Source: Isoperla grammatica (Eukaryota > Arthropoda > Insecta > Plecoptera > Perlodidae). Taken from it: a DNA stretch of 64,000 nucleotides. Under the pieces are notes generated by a model. That model did no database searches and was not told the DNA's origin. It saw nothing but the letters and a program-made list of their open reading frames with translations. The position numbers and the translations under genes are program-made. Positions 12,900-23,855 of the stretch are shown here, one piece after another. Within the stretch, counting starts at the first letter, position 1. Each line of letters opens with the position of its first letter. Location: assembly GCA_945910005.1 (NCBI GenBank), contig OX246746.1:27427075-27491074 (forward strand), in the 5' to 3' direction.

Positions 12900-14950
12900 T
12901 TCTTCCTGCTTCCTTGAAACCTGTATTTGACTTTATTGTTACTTTACCTAGGGTCTTCATTGTTAAAATACTAATCTCCATCAGTTTTTATTTTTTAAAG
13001 TAGAGCCATAATGCATAATATTATTTAAAAGTAACAAGTAGGCGAAGGCGTACTGTTATCCAGAAATAAATTGTCAGTGGTTATTTCCAAGCTATTGCTG
13101 AGTGAGTCAAATCTCGACAGCTTACTGTCAAACCACGAGGGATGGGGGGCAATTATTTTGAGGTGATTGTTAAATTTAGGCCTAGCTATGGAGGCACTTC
13201 ATTACGTTTCATATGTTTCATATGTACTGTAATTAATTTCATATGAAATTTATCAAATGAATTTCATATGCAATTTATTTAATTGTAATTTCTTAAGTAA
13301 AGATGGCTTTTTCACTATTAACTTACACTAGTCTTTTCAAAGATTCCCACTAAAAATAAGAAATAATGACAATGTTATGGTTTTATTATTTTTTTTTAAA
13401 TATTATAAAGGGAAAGAATTGTTTACCGGGTGGTAACTTAAATATTGCTGGGTGGCAAGCTTGGCTTATGGCCTATCATATAATGTAAATTATGAGTGAT
13501 GGTGAAGAATTTTAAAATACCACTATTTGAATAGAAACAACATTTATTTACTATTATTAGATAATATGTTTATTTTCATTCATAACATTCAACACTTGTT
13601 ACAAAATATTAAAATATGTGCTTTTGTCGCTGCAATCCTATACGATTTCGATCGAACATACATAATAATTCAATTAATTGGCAATAATAAGCATATATGA
13701 TAAGAAATATCCGGCAATTATCATGGTAATGCGGTGTAGGCCTAGTATCCCACTCGTTTGTGGAGTGGCGGATTGTTCGCAGGTCTCGAAGGACAGTCGT
13801 TCAAGGAAGAACATTTGCTCATATAGGCCTGCTAGACATTTTTTACTATCAGATGGATAGCCTGCCTACCAAGACATGGACTACGTTTACCATGCAAGCC
13901 CAGCTCGAGCTTAATAGCTCGGTATTCGTTTACCACAGACTTTGAGATCGTACTAAATACTACAGGTCTAGTTTGTGCTGAAATAGAAGGCGTGGTTAAC
14001 TGTTTGCTAAACGTACATATGTACACAGTTTGGTCCGCATGTGTTTATCACTCAATTTGAGATTGCATGGACAGCGTGCTGACTCGGCTTCTCACCGAGC
14101 TGAGTTGGGTTCGAGCTTAGGTGTTTATCAGGCAAATTCAGTTCGCATAATATCCAGTTCGAGCTTACGAGCTCAGCTCGCGTGGTAAAGGTAGGCCTAG
14201 TCATGAGTTGTCCCTATTGACTAAACCAACATGACTAAACAAACATGACAGTTCTTAGAAAACGGCTAGGGCAAGATATATTTACAGTAGTTTTTTGCTT
14301 TAGGAATGTAGGACAAGAACTGAGCCTGTTGGGTAATTCAAATTTGCAACTGCTAGAGCTTAGGGCCTACTTTTAAAACATATATTGTTTAAGTCGGCAT
14401 TGTAAGGCCAATGAAGATGGAAATAACATCACATTAAATTAATACCCTGCTAATGATAATGGGAACGGAAAGTTTACACTTGCATGACAAGGCTTCCAGT
14501 TGGTAAGCTGTGAATCGCAGCTTATCGCAAGACATACGGTTAATGTGGCCGGGTGTTGCAGATTGAGTTTATAATACTAGGCCGTACTCAAAACCCTGGG
14601 CCTGCAGGTATTTCCTAGGCTAGGGCTTATGCCTAGAACCAATTGAAAACTGCAGGATAGGGTAGGTACTCAGGCACAGGCCTATTTGTGTGGGAAGTAG
14701 GGCCTATACTAGCCCAAATAATTAGGCCTACATTAAATTACAAACATGCCACATCTTTTAAGTAAAATCAAGTAACATTTGGCATTAGGTCCCGCGTAAT
14801 GGGGAGAAATAAGGCCCTAGGCATACACAGATAGGTTATGTCAGCCTAGGCCTAGATCCTACCCCCCCCCCCCCCCCCCCCCCCACGCGAGTACGCGCCT
14901 AGAGCCAAGGCTGAACTAGGCCTGGGCCTAGCCTATAGTATAGTGATGTT
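12900..14950. other. Interior of the Harbinger element without recognised coding sequence
   Basis: Contains CATATG-rich palindromic stretches near 13200-13270, scattered TAGGCCTA words and a long C-run near 14859. Short open frames at 13678-14026 do not resemble a DDE transposase. Confidence 0.5.
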
Positions 14951-14971
14951 AGCTTAATGATAAGGATGTAC

Positions 14972-15148
14972 CTGGAAGCTACACGAATTGTATAAGTGGA
15001 CGAAACGGTAGTTTTTGCCGATGAAATTGTTCAATCTTTCGGCGCTTTGGTGGTCAACCATCATTATAATCACCATATCGTTCTCAAAACGATACTGCTT
15101 CTTCAAATGTGTACTTGTGGAGAACTCTGCAGGTTTTCTACATTCCAT
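14972..15148 (-). pseudogene. Possible Harbinger transposase N-terminal exon remnant
   Basis: The minus-strand frame reads HLKKQYRFENDMVIIMMV and ends RFVHLYNSCSFQ before the donor CTTCCAG|GTACAT. Harbinger transposases have an early F/YRF helix and a conserved RFYATGSFQ-like block, and the order and rough spacing fit. Just upstream (about 15246) is ATGGCGGACCATAATGAC followed by a stop, so the 5' part is broken. No DDE catalytic region was found between 12900 and 14950, so the element cannot code a full transposase. Confidence 0.35.
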
Positions 15149-15432
15149 AAATACCGTCTTGGTTGCTCAAGAACCTTGAAAAACCTCAAACTCATAATTT
15201 CTTTCCAAGTACACGGCAAATTCTAGTCATTATGGTCCGCCATGTTGAAAAACGAGGCTAGGGAGCTGTTAGGTGAGACCTAGGGATGCCCTAACGCTCA
15301 CCCAGCCTGGGGGACCTCTGGGTGTGACCTAGGTGTCCCCTAGACGACTGTGCATTGCATCGAGCCAGCAAGGGAAGACCCAGGGGATACCCAGCCTGGG
15401 GGACCCCCAGCAAACGACTGTGCATCCCGCCC

Positions 15433-17290
15433 TAAGAGTCTAGTGGAGACGATCGCTTCGCTCGCTTAACAATGTTATTGATTTTTTACAGCATTTACGT
15501 AATTCATGTGTACTTCTGTTACATGAAATAGATCTACAAGCGACGCGTTGGGCTGCCTAAAGACGATGCGCCATCAGGACCTTCGAGTTGCAGTAATCCC
15601 ACACCAGGAGAGAGGTAAACAAACAACCTAATAAAGTTTAACTAGGAAAACGCTCTGTTGACGCGTTGATAAGCGAGTGCGTCCATATTTACGAACGTTC
15701 TGGTGGAAAGATCTCAAAGCTAATAAAAACAACAATTAACAACTATTCAAGAATGCGCATTACAAAAGTTTTTCTAATTTCCATAGCTATTATACTTCCC
15801 GATATTGTTGAATGCAGTGCAATGTGCGTTGCTAAGAATTTTCGTTGCCATTCTGTCTAGTGTTTTCACCGCGGTCCGCCACCGTTACTAACAGTTATTG
15901 ACAGCAATAGACATGTAATTTCTGCCTCTAATACGTATCGGATTGCGTTTACATTAGTATAGTCGTGACCGGACAAAAATTTACTACAAGATAGCCACCT
16001 CACATTTTGCTGTTACTGTCTTTCAGAAATATATTTTCGAGTAATTTTTGGGTAACTTAGCCAATATTTATCAGATCGCCTTAAAATGAACATATTCGTA
16101 ACCGGACAAAGCTTTACAAAAATATGGCTATCTCACATTTTGCCACCATTTTGTTTCAGAAAAATATTTTGCAGTAACTATGGTGTAACTTTGTAACCTT
16201 TCAAACGATTTTAACTCAAAACCAAGCACCTTCAATTCATATCGAGGCTTGTTAATGGTCCAAATTTCAAGTTGATCGGACTTTCCGTTCGACCGCTATC
16301 AACAGACATTAAAAAAAAAACATAACGAAGTGCCATAAGAGTCTAGTGGAGACGATCGCTTCGCTCGCTTAACAATGTTGTTGATTTCTTACAACATTTA
16401 CGTAACTCATGTGTCCTTCTGTTACATGAAATAGATCTACAAGCGACGCGTTGGGCTGCCTAAAGACGATGCGCCATCAGGACCTTCGAGTTGCAGTAAT
16501 CCCACACCAGGAGAGAGGTAAACAAACAACCTAATATATTTTAACTAGGAAAACGCTCTGTTGACGCGTTGATAAGCGAGCGCGTCCATATCTACGAACG
16601 TTCTGGCGAAAAGATCTCAAAGCTAATAAAAACAGCAATTAACAACAATTCAAGAATGTGCATTGCAAAATTTTCCTAATTTCCATAGCTATTATACTTC
16701 CCGACATTGTTGAATGCAGTGCAATGTGCGTTGCTAAGAATTTTCGTTGCCATTTTGTCTAGTGTATTCGCCGTGGTCCGCCACCGTTACTAACAGTTAT
16801 TGACAGCAATAGAAATGTAATTTCTGCCTCTAATGCGTATCGGATTGCGTTTACATTAGTATAGTCGTGACCGGACGAAATTGTACTACAAGATAGCCAC
16901 CTCACATTTTGCTGTTACTGTGTTTCAGAAAAATATTTTCGAGTAACTTTTGTGTGACTTTGCCAATATTTATCAGATCGCCATAAAATGAACATGTTCC
17001 TAACCGGAAAAAGCTTTAGAAAAATATAACTATCTCACATTTTGCCACCATATTGTTTCAGAAAAATATTTTGCAGTAACTTTGGTGTAACTTTGTAACT
17101 TTTCGAACAATTTTGCCTCAAAACTTTACACCTTCAATCCACATCGAGGCTTGTGGATGGTCCAAATTTCAAGTTGATCGGACTTTCCGTTCGACCGCTA
17201 TCAACAGACTAAAAAAAAATAAAATAAATAAAACAGAACGAAGTGCCATAAGAGTCAAGTGGAGACGCTCGCTTCGCTCGCTTTATTATT
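15433..17290 (+). repeat. Same tandem array, right part after the transposon insertion
   Basis: The array resumes at TAAGAGTCTAGTGGAGACG, exactly where it broke off at 10188, with two further exon-like blocks at 15532 and 16435 (903 bp apart). These monomers are more diverged, and the array ends at GAGACGCTCGCTTCGCTCGC near 17280. Subtracting the insertion, the spacing 9380 to 15532 is about 906 bp, the normal monomer length. Confidence 0.9.
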
Positions 17291-17302
17291 TCCACAAATT
17301 AT

Positions 17303-17670
17303 AGGGGTAGTCTCTACGTCAAAAACCGCAGAAAATGTTCATTATTAAATTATATCTCAAGATTGCAACAAGAAAACGAAAATCTAAATTAGCAGCGCAC
17401 TTTGCTTTGGTAAGCCCTACAGATTGAATAAAATGTTATAACCATAAGCGTAGTATTTTGATTATAATTCGATAATTAGTAATAAAATTAATTATTTATA
17501 AAAGAACTTACTGATCATAATGTAAGTCACGACTTAGCACATTCAAAGTGTAGGGCTTACTAAACCACAGTGCGCTGTTGATTCAGATTTTCGATTTCGA
17601 AGCCCATTCTTGTCATATAATTTAAAAATGAAATTTTTGTGTGGTTTTTGACGTAGAGGTATCCTTCCCT
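17303..17670. mobile_element. About 370-bp MITE related to the 103-277 element
   Basis: The left end carries CTCTACGTCAAAAACCGCAG and the right end GGTTTTTGACGTAGAGGTATCC. Inner arms also pair: CAGCGCACTTTGCTTTGGTAAGCCCTACA with TGTAGGGCTTACTAAACCACAGTGCGCTG. The terminal sequence matches the small element at the window start. The target duplication is unclear. It abuts the right end of the 900-bp array. Confidence 0.65.
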
Positions 17671-18629
17671 GTTCACATTATTTTTTTCTTTTAGATTTGA
17701 AGACAGCACCGCAGAAGAGGCTCGAAGTTTTCATCAATGAAGAATAGAAAAAGTAACGTATAATATTAAGCTTAGCATTTCAAAATGTAAAGAACAATAA
17801 CACGGCGGAGCAAACAATTTAAATATTGTACAAGGAGTTAATTAGTTTTTTTTTAAACGGTAAATAAATGTTATACTAGTTCAGTCAACGGTGGCACGCG
17901 CGGTTTTTGTTTTGATCGGCACATTTGCACGATTTTCGTATTATGTTTTCGCTCGCGAGTAAATATTGCGCGTGTACAAAGCACAACGCTGTAGTTATTG
18001 TAGTTTATGTATTATTGTGTGGTAGCTGTAGTTAGTAGTATTGTGTGGTAGCTGTAGTTAGTAGTAGGAGTGTGTTGTTAGTTGAAGTAGAGTTGAAATA
18101 GTAAATAGTAACGTGCTCAGTACTCGTGCTAGAAAGTTCAAAGAATGAGTTTTAAAACTTTACTCTTGTATTATGTCTATCTGAGGTTTGGCCAGGCCGT
18201 CAAATAGACTCGATCTAGACTCAAACTAGTTTGCTCCTTATTTTCTTTGCTCCGCGGTAAAGGCGGAGATGGACGGCTATGGGGATGGAGGAGGCCGATT
18301 AAAAAAAAAAAAAAATTGTTTTTATATTATAATGCAGACATTGTTGTGTAAATAAACTAAATAAACCATCGTTAATTGTCACCTAGACTTTCTGTTATTA
18401 ATATTAAGTACATTCATAAGATAGTTAGTAATTGTAATGATAGTGTGGCCTATTTACTAGTTCTTATTAAATAAAAAATACCGGTACATGTGAAGGAAGG
18501 TACGTTTTTAAACCAGAGTTGACATATTGTACTGATATTAAAACCAAGTATTTCTACATGAGTTGTTTTATTTTACAATAAAATCTAACCTTAGTTGTTA
18601 ATATTTTGTCTATGCCAAATTTCATAATT
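17671..18629. other. No supported gene
   Basis: AT-rich sequence with a short direct repeat (GTGTGGTAGCTGTAGTTAGTAGTA, about 18017-18065) and an A-run at 18301-18315. No gene signal seen. Confidence 0.5.
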
Positions 18630-18826
18630 GTATATAATGTGAGGAAAGGATCCAACAGCTTACCTTGGTATACAATGACGGATTTGCGAGTTTGAAGTAC
18701 ACATAAAAAACATGATACAAAATATATCGTTATATTTGTATTATGTTTTTTATGTGTACTTCAAACTCGCAAATCCGTCATCTTACACGAAGGTAAGCTG
18801 TTGGATCCTTTCCTCACATTATATAC
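18630..18826. mobile_element. 197-bp near-perfect hairpin (foldback MITE)
   Basis: Arms of about 90 bp: GTATATAATGTGAGGAAAGG at the left pairs with CCTTTCCTCACATTATATAC at the right, and the pairing continues through GGATCCAACAGCTTACC and GACGGATTTGCGAGTTTGAA to a short AT-rich centre. The few mismatches suggest recent origin. It seems to have landed in the first unit of the adjoining 75-bp array, since CCAAATTTCATAATT occurs on both sides. Confidence 0.8.
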
Positions 18827-18855
18827 CATTCCAGCCGATTGGCACCTACTTTCAT

Positions 18856-19452
18856 AACCAAATTTCATAATTATATAATTATTGTTTTCTATTATGTTTG
18901 TATTGTATTATCAATAAATGAGTATGTGAGTTGGTAATTTCATAATTTTATAATTATTGTTTTCTATAATGTGTGTATTGTATTATGAATAAACGAGTAT
19001 GTGAGTTGGTAATTTCATAATTATACAATTATTGTTTTATATTATGTTTGTATTGTATTATGAATAAACGAGTATGTGAGTTGGTAATTTCATAATTTTA
19101 TAATTGTTGTGTTCTATAATGTGTGTATTGTATTATGAATAAACGAGTATGTGAGTTGGTAATTTCATAATTTTATAATTATTGTTTTCTATAATGTGTG
19201 TATTGTATTATGAATAAACGAGTATGTGAGTATGTAATATCATAATTATACAATTATTGTTTTATATTATGTTTGTATTGTATTAATAATAAACGAGTAT
19301 GTGAGTTGGTAATTTCATAATTATACAATTATTGTTTTATATTATGTTTGTATTGTATTAATAATAAACGAGTATGTGAGTTGGTTATTTCATAATTATA
19401 TAATTATTGTTTTCTATTATGATTGTATTGTACTGTCAATAAAGAGTGAGTT
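18856..19452. repeat. 75-bp tandem repeat, about 8 copies
   Basis: Units begin TTGGTAATTTCATAATT and contain ATTGTATTATGAATAAACGA. Register points at 18931, 19006, 19081, 19156, 19231, 19306 and 19381 are exactly 75 bp apart. AT-rich and non-coding. Confidence 0.9.
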
Positions 19453-19642
19453 GATATGTGTTTCCCTACCCTACGTCTATGGTACTCAAATAATATGGAT
19501 ATGTTTTAGCCGTTCTTTTATAAATTGCGTAATAGAGTACTAAAGGCCTAGAGTAGTATCTATAAGCTATCTATGTATATACAAAAAAAATGGGCATGGC
19601 AAAGGTTGTCTACACTTATTGTCCTAGTATATCCACTTTCAT

Positions 19643-19905
19643 TCTCCCATTCACAAGCGGTCTTAAGTCTTTTTTTGGTCTTATCTCTAAGACCGGCCTA
19701 GCTTTGAACCCCTTGTGAATCCAGGAAAATATCTGAGTACATACATTAAAACATATTATTGGAATGTTCATTGTGTCCTTGTTTCTACCAGGAATAAGTA
19801 ACTTATTCGTGTGACCTGGGTCTGGTTTTACAGGAGGTCCAAAGTTACGCCGGTCTACGAGTTAAGACCATAAAAAGACGTAAGACCTCTTGCAAATCCG
19901 GGCCG
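19643..19905. mobile_element. About 260-bp MITE with long inverted ends
   Basis: The left arm ATTCACAAGCGGTCTTAAGTC pairs with the right arm GACGTAAGACCTCTTGCAAAT, continuing through GGTCTTATCTCTAAGACCGG over about 60 bp. The end pattern (GGCCCGGATTTGCAAG) resembles the element at 38981-39230. Target duplication not resolved. Confidence 0.55.
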
Positions 19906-20062
19906 TGGGGTATAAAAACCAGAAAACTATTCTTGGCTCAATGGGTTAAATAGCATCTCTATGTTAAATAGAGCTAATCACGGCCCTCTAGATTACACAT
20001 CTTGTTTGGCAAGGTCTACTGGATTTACTCCTAGCGCTACAAGCGATCTAGTGGACCTTGCT

Positions 20063-21100
20063 TGTTTGGGACTTACCTGGCTTCGTGTTACATTACTGAC
20101 GTATGCGTCCGTGTAGCTGATGAGAGCGCTACTAGCGTACTCTTCGTAGGAACAAGAGTTGCCTTTCGGAAGGCTGCACTGGTTTTCGATATAAATCACA
20201 TCATCTCCGCTAGGCCTAAAACAAAACGGAACACGAGTGTAATAATTGTTGTAATGTTTCCCCATACGAAAGTATTCTGATGCTTACGACACAGCCGAGT
20301 CCAAGGTGACAACTTAATTCTCTACTTCGCTAATCCCTACCGTCTAGTCTAAACATTTCCATAGGGGTTAATTTAAGACCTTCCGTTGGTTACCTGTACG
20401 GTGAGTGTGGCCAAACCGTCTGTGCACTCGACTAAGCCGAACTGTGCATTTACGACTGTGTGAAAGAATATCTGTTGATTTTCTTTCAATTGGCGCGGTT
20501 GAAAGGGGCAGTAGACAATGACCTGAGATCGGTATGCGAATACTTTTGCTGGGACTAGTTCCCTGGCTACTAGTGTAGCCATCAAGCTACAGTTGTCCCA
20601 ATTAACACTGGCCACCCCGTAAGAAGCAAGGTGTCCCCTAAAATTCTGAGAAAAGACGGTGGCTCCACACGGTCTATTTCAACGGTATTCAACTCGAGAT
20701 TTCCAGATACCTGCATTGTAATTGTCCACTGCATTAACTGCACCAACCGTGAATGGAATGCAACCCCACCACGTCTGACAACATGACACACAACACCTGA
20801 GGCAAAAGAACGGGATGCAACTAGATTTATGTTGGTAGTTGTCACATGCGTCACTTCCCTATTAGGCCTACATAATCCGTGACGACAACACCTTGCAAGT
20901 TAATTTGACGGAACTATTAGTATTCTCATGCTTGGCGTAGAGGTGTGAGTCCAAGTGGTACGCCTACCAACTCAATTGTATACTTCCCTAGTTCCTACCA
21001 TCTAATTGAAACAGGTAAATTAAAGATAATTTACAAATTCCTTGGTTACCTGGACGCTTATCGCATCTGTAGATAAGACACTGTCTAATCCGGTCGGCTG
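20063..21100 (-). pseudogene. Cluster of exon-like segments of an unknown, internally duplicated gene
   Basis: Three minus-strand open segments end at good donors. One ends AISVQ|GTAACC (donor near 21050). One runs ASVNWDNCSLMATLVAREL... to LVECTDGLATLTVQ|GTAACC (low end 20394). One runs from acceptor GTTTTGTTTTAG near 20219, DDVIYIENQCSLPKGNSC... to NVTRSQ|GTAAGT (low end about 20063). A Cys-rich short segment around 20770 also has AG and GT borders. Donor-side introns of the first two are homologous to each other. My splice phases do not join cleanly, so this may be decayed or may be a repeat family. The products look extracellular (Cys, NxS/T), but I recognise no domain. Confidence 0.35.
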
Positions 21101-21190
21101 GCTGGGTAGGTTTATTAGGGCCGTAGGAAGCATATTACTAAGGCAGTGTCTGCTACCAACCAAGGCCGTCTAGATATATCGCTTCACTCT

Positions 21191-21345
21191 CCAGGGCCTT
21201 GATTCTCTATGGTCAACGATAAGGTGATCACCGGTTTTGGTCGTTATGAGAAGGTTGTGACCCAATCACAGCCATCCATTCGCCTTCCGTAACGACAGAA
21301 ACCGGTGAGAAATTTACCACAGATTTAGAGAATCGGGCTCCAGGC
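21191..21345. mobile_element. About 155-bp hairpin-type MITE
   Basis: CCAGGGCCTTGATTCTCTA at the left pairs with TAGAGAATCGGGCTCCAGG at the right. Inner TCACCGGTTTTGGTCGTTA pairs with TAACGACAGAAACCGGTGA. Its right end overlaps the start of the larger inverted-repeat element at 21339. Confidence 0.5.
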
Positions 21346-22556
21346 CTGCAACTGCTTGGCGTGACGTCACGAGCATAGGCGGACTGGCGAGCGGCCGTAG
21401 TATGGCGCGCATAGCAATAATACGGCGCGCAACACAGTATTTGCCTTATAAAACAAAGTTACGCACTATTTTGCCCCCTCATGTCCCAATAAAAGGATAA
21501 AGTTACGGTGCGGATGGTACCGAATTTGTTCTTTGTTTACATCATTTGACTGCGTAATTGGCACCTAAGTAAACTATTGACGTTTCTAATTTTGAGCCCA
21601 TAGGCTTATCACACTTCTTTTTTACATACGATTTATTCGAAAAAAGCGTATAATTGAAATATGTGGTTATGAAATAAAGTGGATATCTTGGATTATTTTG
21701 TATTCCAATTATTATGAATCATAGCATCATAATAAATTATATCTCTTATTATTCATGCTTACTTTTTAATTATTTGGATGGTATTGGTTATTGTATATCA
21801 TGTTTGATTCTACAACTGATAATTTTAATATCGTAAATTGGTTGATTTTGGTGTAAATAAATTATTTAAAGCATTATAAACTACTTGTTTGTCCTGTTGA
21901 TGTACTGTAGTTCGATTTACAGCCCGGCACGCAACATTTGCGAGGCATTTTGTCCGCCGAACCTCAGAGTTTATTTTATGGGAATAAAATATATTCATAG
22001 AACGTCATTTTAAAACAAAATATTAACGGGATTGTCACTTTGAAGACACGATATCACGAATAATCACTGAACATGATTATAAATAACACTTCACATACTT
22101 CACGAGTTTCAAATGTTTCTTTTTCCACACAAACACACACTGTAGACACCCGCACAAAACTCGGCTCGAATGTAACATGTTGTCTCGACTATAAGGTAAA
22201 GACGTGACTTAATTCAAACTGTACTGTATACCTACCTTTGTAACCCATATTGTAGCTCAGACGGAAATAGCTATTTCTTGGATACGTAAATAAGTCGTCA
22301 ATGGACCATTCAAAGACAATGCAAATGTCAATGGACTTTGAAAGGAATTTTAATCCCATTTCTTGCTATACAGGAAGTGCAAACATATTTCAGATGGTGC
22401 AGCATATTATACTGTCTAGTACTTAAATGCATCATGCATCAGACGGTCGGGAATTTCGAGAAAACAAATAAAATTGGGAGATGTTGTGTAGCGCGCAATG
22501 ATCCGCCTACTTGCGTGACGTTACAGCGGTGATCGAGAGCCAGTTGCAGGCCTGGA
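21339..22556. mobile_element. About 1.2-kb element with terminal inverted repeats
   Basis: The left end TCCAGGCCTGCAACTG, followed by TGACGTCACG, TAGGCGGA and GCGCGC blocks, is mirrored at the right end (CAGTTGCAGGCCTGGA at 22541-22556, with CGTGACGTTAC and ATCCGCCTA inside). No open frame resembles a transposase and no clear target duplication was found. Confidence 0.5.
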
Positions 22557-22557
22557 C

Positions 22558-23058
22558 ATCACGAAGGCCCCGTACCAACAACCCAGTTGGAAGGAGTGCG
22601 CCTGTATACGGAACACTGCTGCCAACCCCCCTTCAGCTGTTTTAACATGTGGCTAAGGAATGTGACAGCTCGACAACCCCGTTGGTAGGGGTGTGCCCTA
22701 CTACAGAACACTGCTGCCAGCCCCCCTTGGAAATCAGCTGTTTTAACATGTGGGTAAGGAATGTGACAGCTCGACAACCCCGTTTGTAGGAGTGTGCCCC
22801 ACTACAGAACACTGCTGCCAGCCCCCCTTGGAAATCAGCTGTTTTAACATGTGGGTAAGGAATGTGACAGCTCGACAACCCCGTTGGTAGGAGTGTGCCC
22901 TACTACAGAACACTGCTGCCAACCCCCCTTGGAAATCAGCTGTTTTAACATGTGGGTAAGGAATGTGACAGCTCGACAACCCCGTTGGTAGGAGTGCGCC
23001 CTACTACAGAACACTGCTGCCAACCCCCCTTGGAAATCAGCTGTTTTAACATGTGGGT
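22558..23058. repeat. 101-bp tandem repeat, about 5 copies
   Basis: Units contain AATGTGACAGCTCGACAACC at 22659, 22760, 22861 and 22962, exactly 101 bp apart, with a partial first copy. The overlapping minus-strand open frames of 72-78 codons stepping by 101 bp are artefacts of the repeat. Confidence 0.9.
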
Positions 23059-23855
23059 CATCAAAATCAATCAAATGCGATTTTAAACAGACAAGGTGTG
23101 GAATTTTTTTTTTTTTTTTACTGTGTGCCAGCTGTAGTACAGACCAGACATACGTGTATTAGCCGATAGCGAGGGCGGGAATTTCATTTTGCCCCATACA
23201 AAAATCATGCGTTTTATTTTCATTTACACAATTTGTCATAATACTAAGAAATTATACATTTTAGATGCAATACAAGTAGTGGCGTCGGAACAGGGGGCCA
23301 AGGGGGACATTCCCCCATCCCTCCCCTTACCTTTCATGGCCCGGCACCCTTTCCTAGGGGTCCCATCCCCTGTTCCCTCCCCCTTCCCGAATGGGCTGCC
23401 TTGCGTCGCTGGTGTATGGCTGGACTCGGGGTCGTGGGTTCGGTGTCTCCCGAGTGGAAGAACTTGTTCAGACGTTCTAGCCAAGTTCTTTAGAAAGTAA
23501 TTCCAATCATGATTCTTATTATGTTCAGAAACTAAGCTTTCCAGGTTGTGTAACTTCAGTGTGTGCACAAGCCAAGTGTTGTGCATTCAACACATCATGG
23601 GATGCGTACCAACTATGACTGGCAGTCACGGAACTACAGAAACCCGTACGGGGCCCCCCCGGGTGGGGGCCCCCTTGGGGGCCACCACCCAACCCCCTGA
23701 AAATAAATATCTTACGATGTATAGATTATGAAACTAAATAGTAAGAAGAGCATAATATGTCATCTCATGTCAGTGTAGAAAGGGACATAACGTATCAAAT
23801 AGACCATCTACAAGTGCTACTACTACTTACTTACTAGTTTATTTTAAAATATAAA
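23059..23855. other. No supported gene; TE-like GC-rich patches
   Basis: Holds a T-run near 23107, a GTGGCGTCGGAACAGGGGGC patch near 23280 that looks like a transposon edge without a matching opposite end, and a G/C-run block near 23650. Open frames on both strands at 23189-23586 reflect the G/C-rich patch. Confidence 0.4.

Larger units (their letters stand above)
10189..15432. mobile_element. PIF/Harbinger-type DNA transposon, 5.24 kb, inserted in the tandem array
   Basis: Termini GGCCCGGATGCATAGTCG (left) and, read inward from the right, GGGCGGGATGCACAGTCG. They are flanked by TAA at 10186-10188 and 15433-15435. Intact neighbouring monomers read CCATAAGAGTC, which gives the empty site. A 3-bp TWA duplication, GG...CC ends and an internal Myb/SANT-like gene define the superfamily. 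Subterminal regions carry CTGGG/CCCAG palindromes and, on the right, a second TGCACAGTCG. GGCCTA words are very dense at 10700-11250 and 14580-14950. The element also holds G- and C-runs (12003-12018, about 14859-14884). Confidence 0.82.

Noticed and set aside
22559..23074. Minus-strand ORFs of 72-78 codons with SSCHIPYPHVKTADFQGG
   Set aside because: The 101-bp tandem repeat read in three successive frames; 101 is not a multiple of three, so no long repeat protein is coded.
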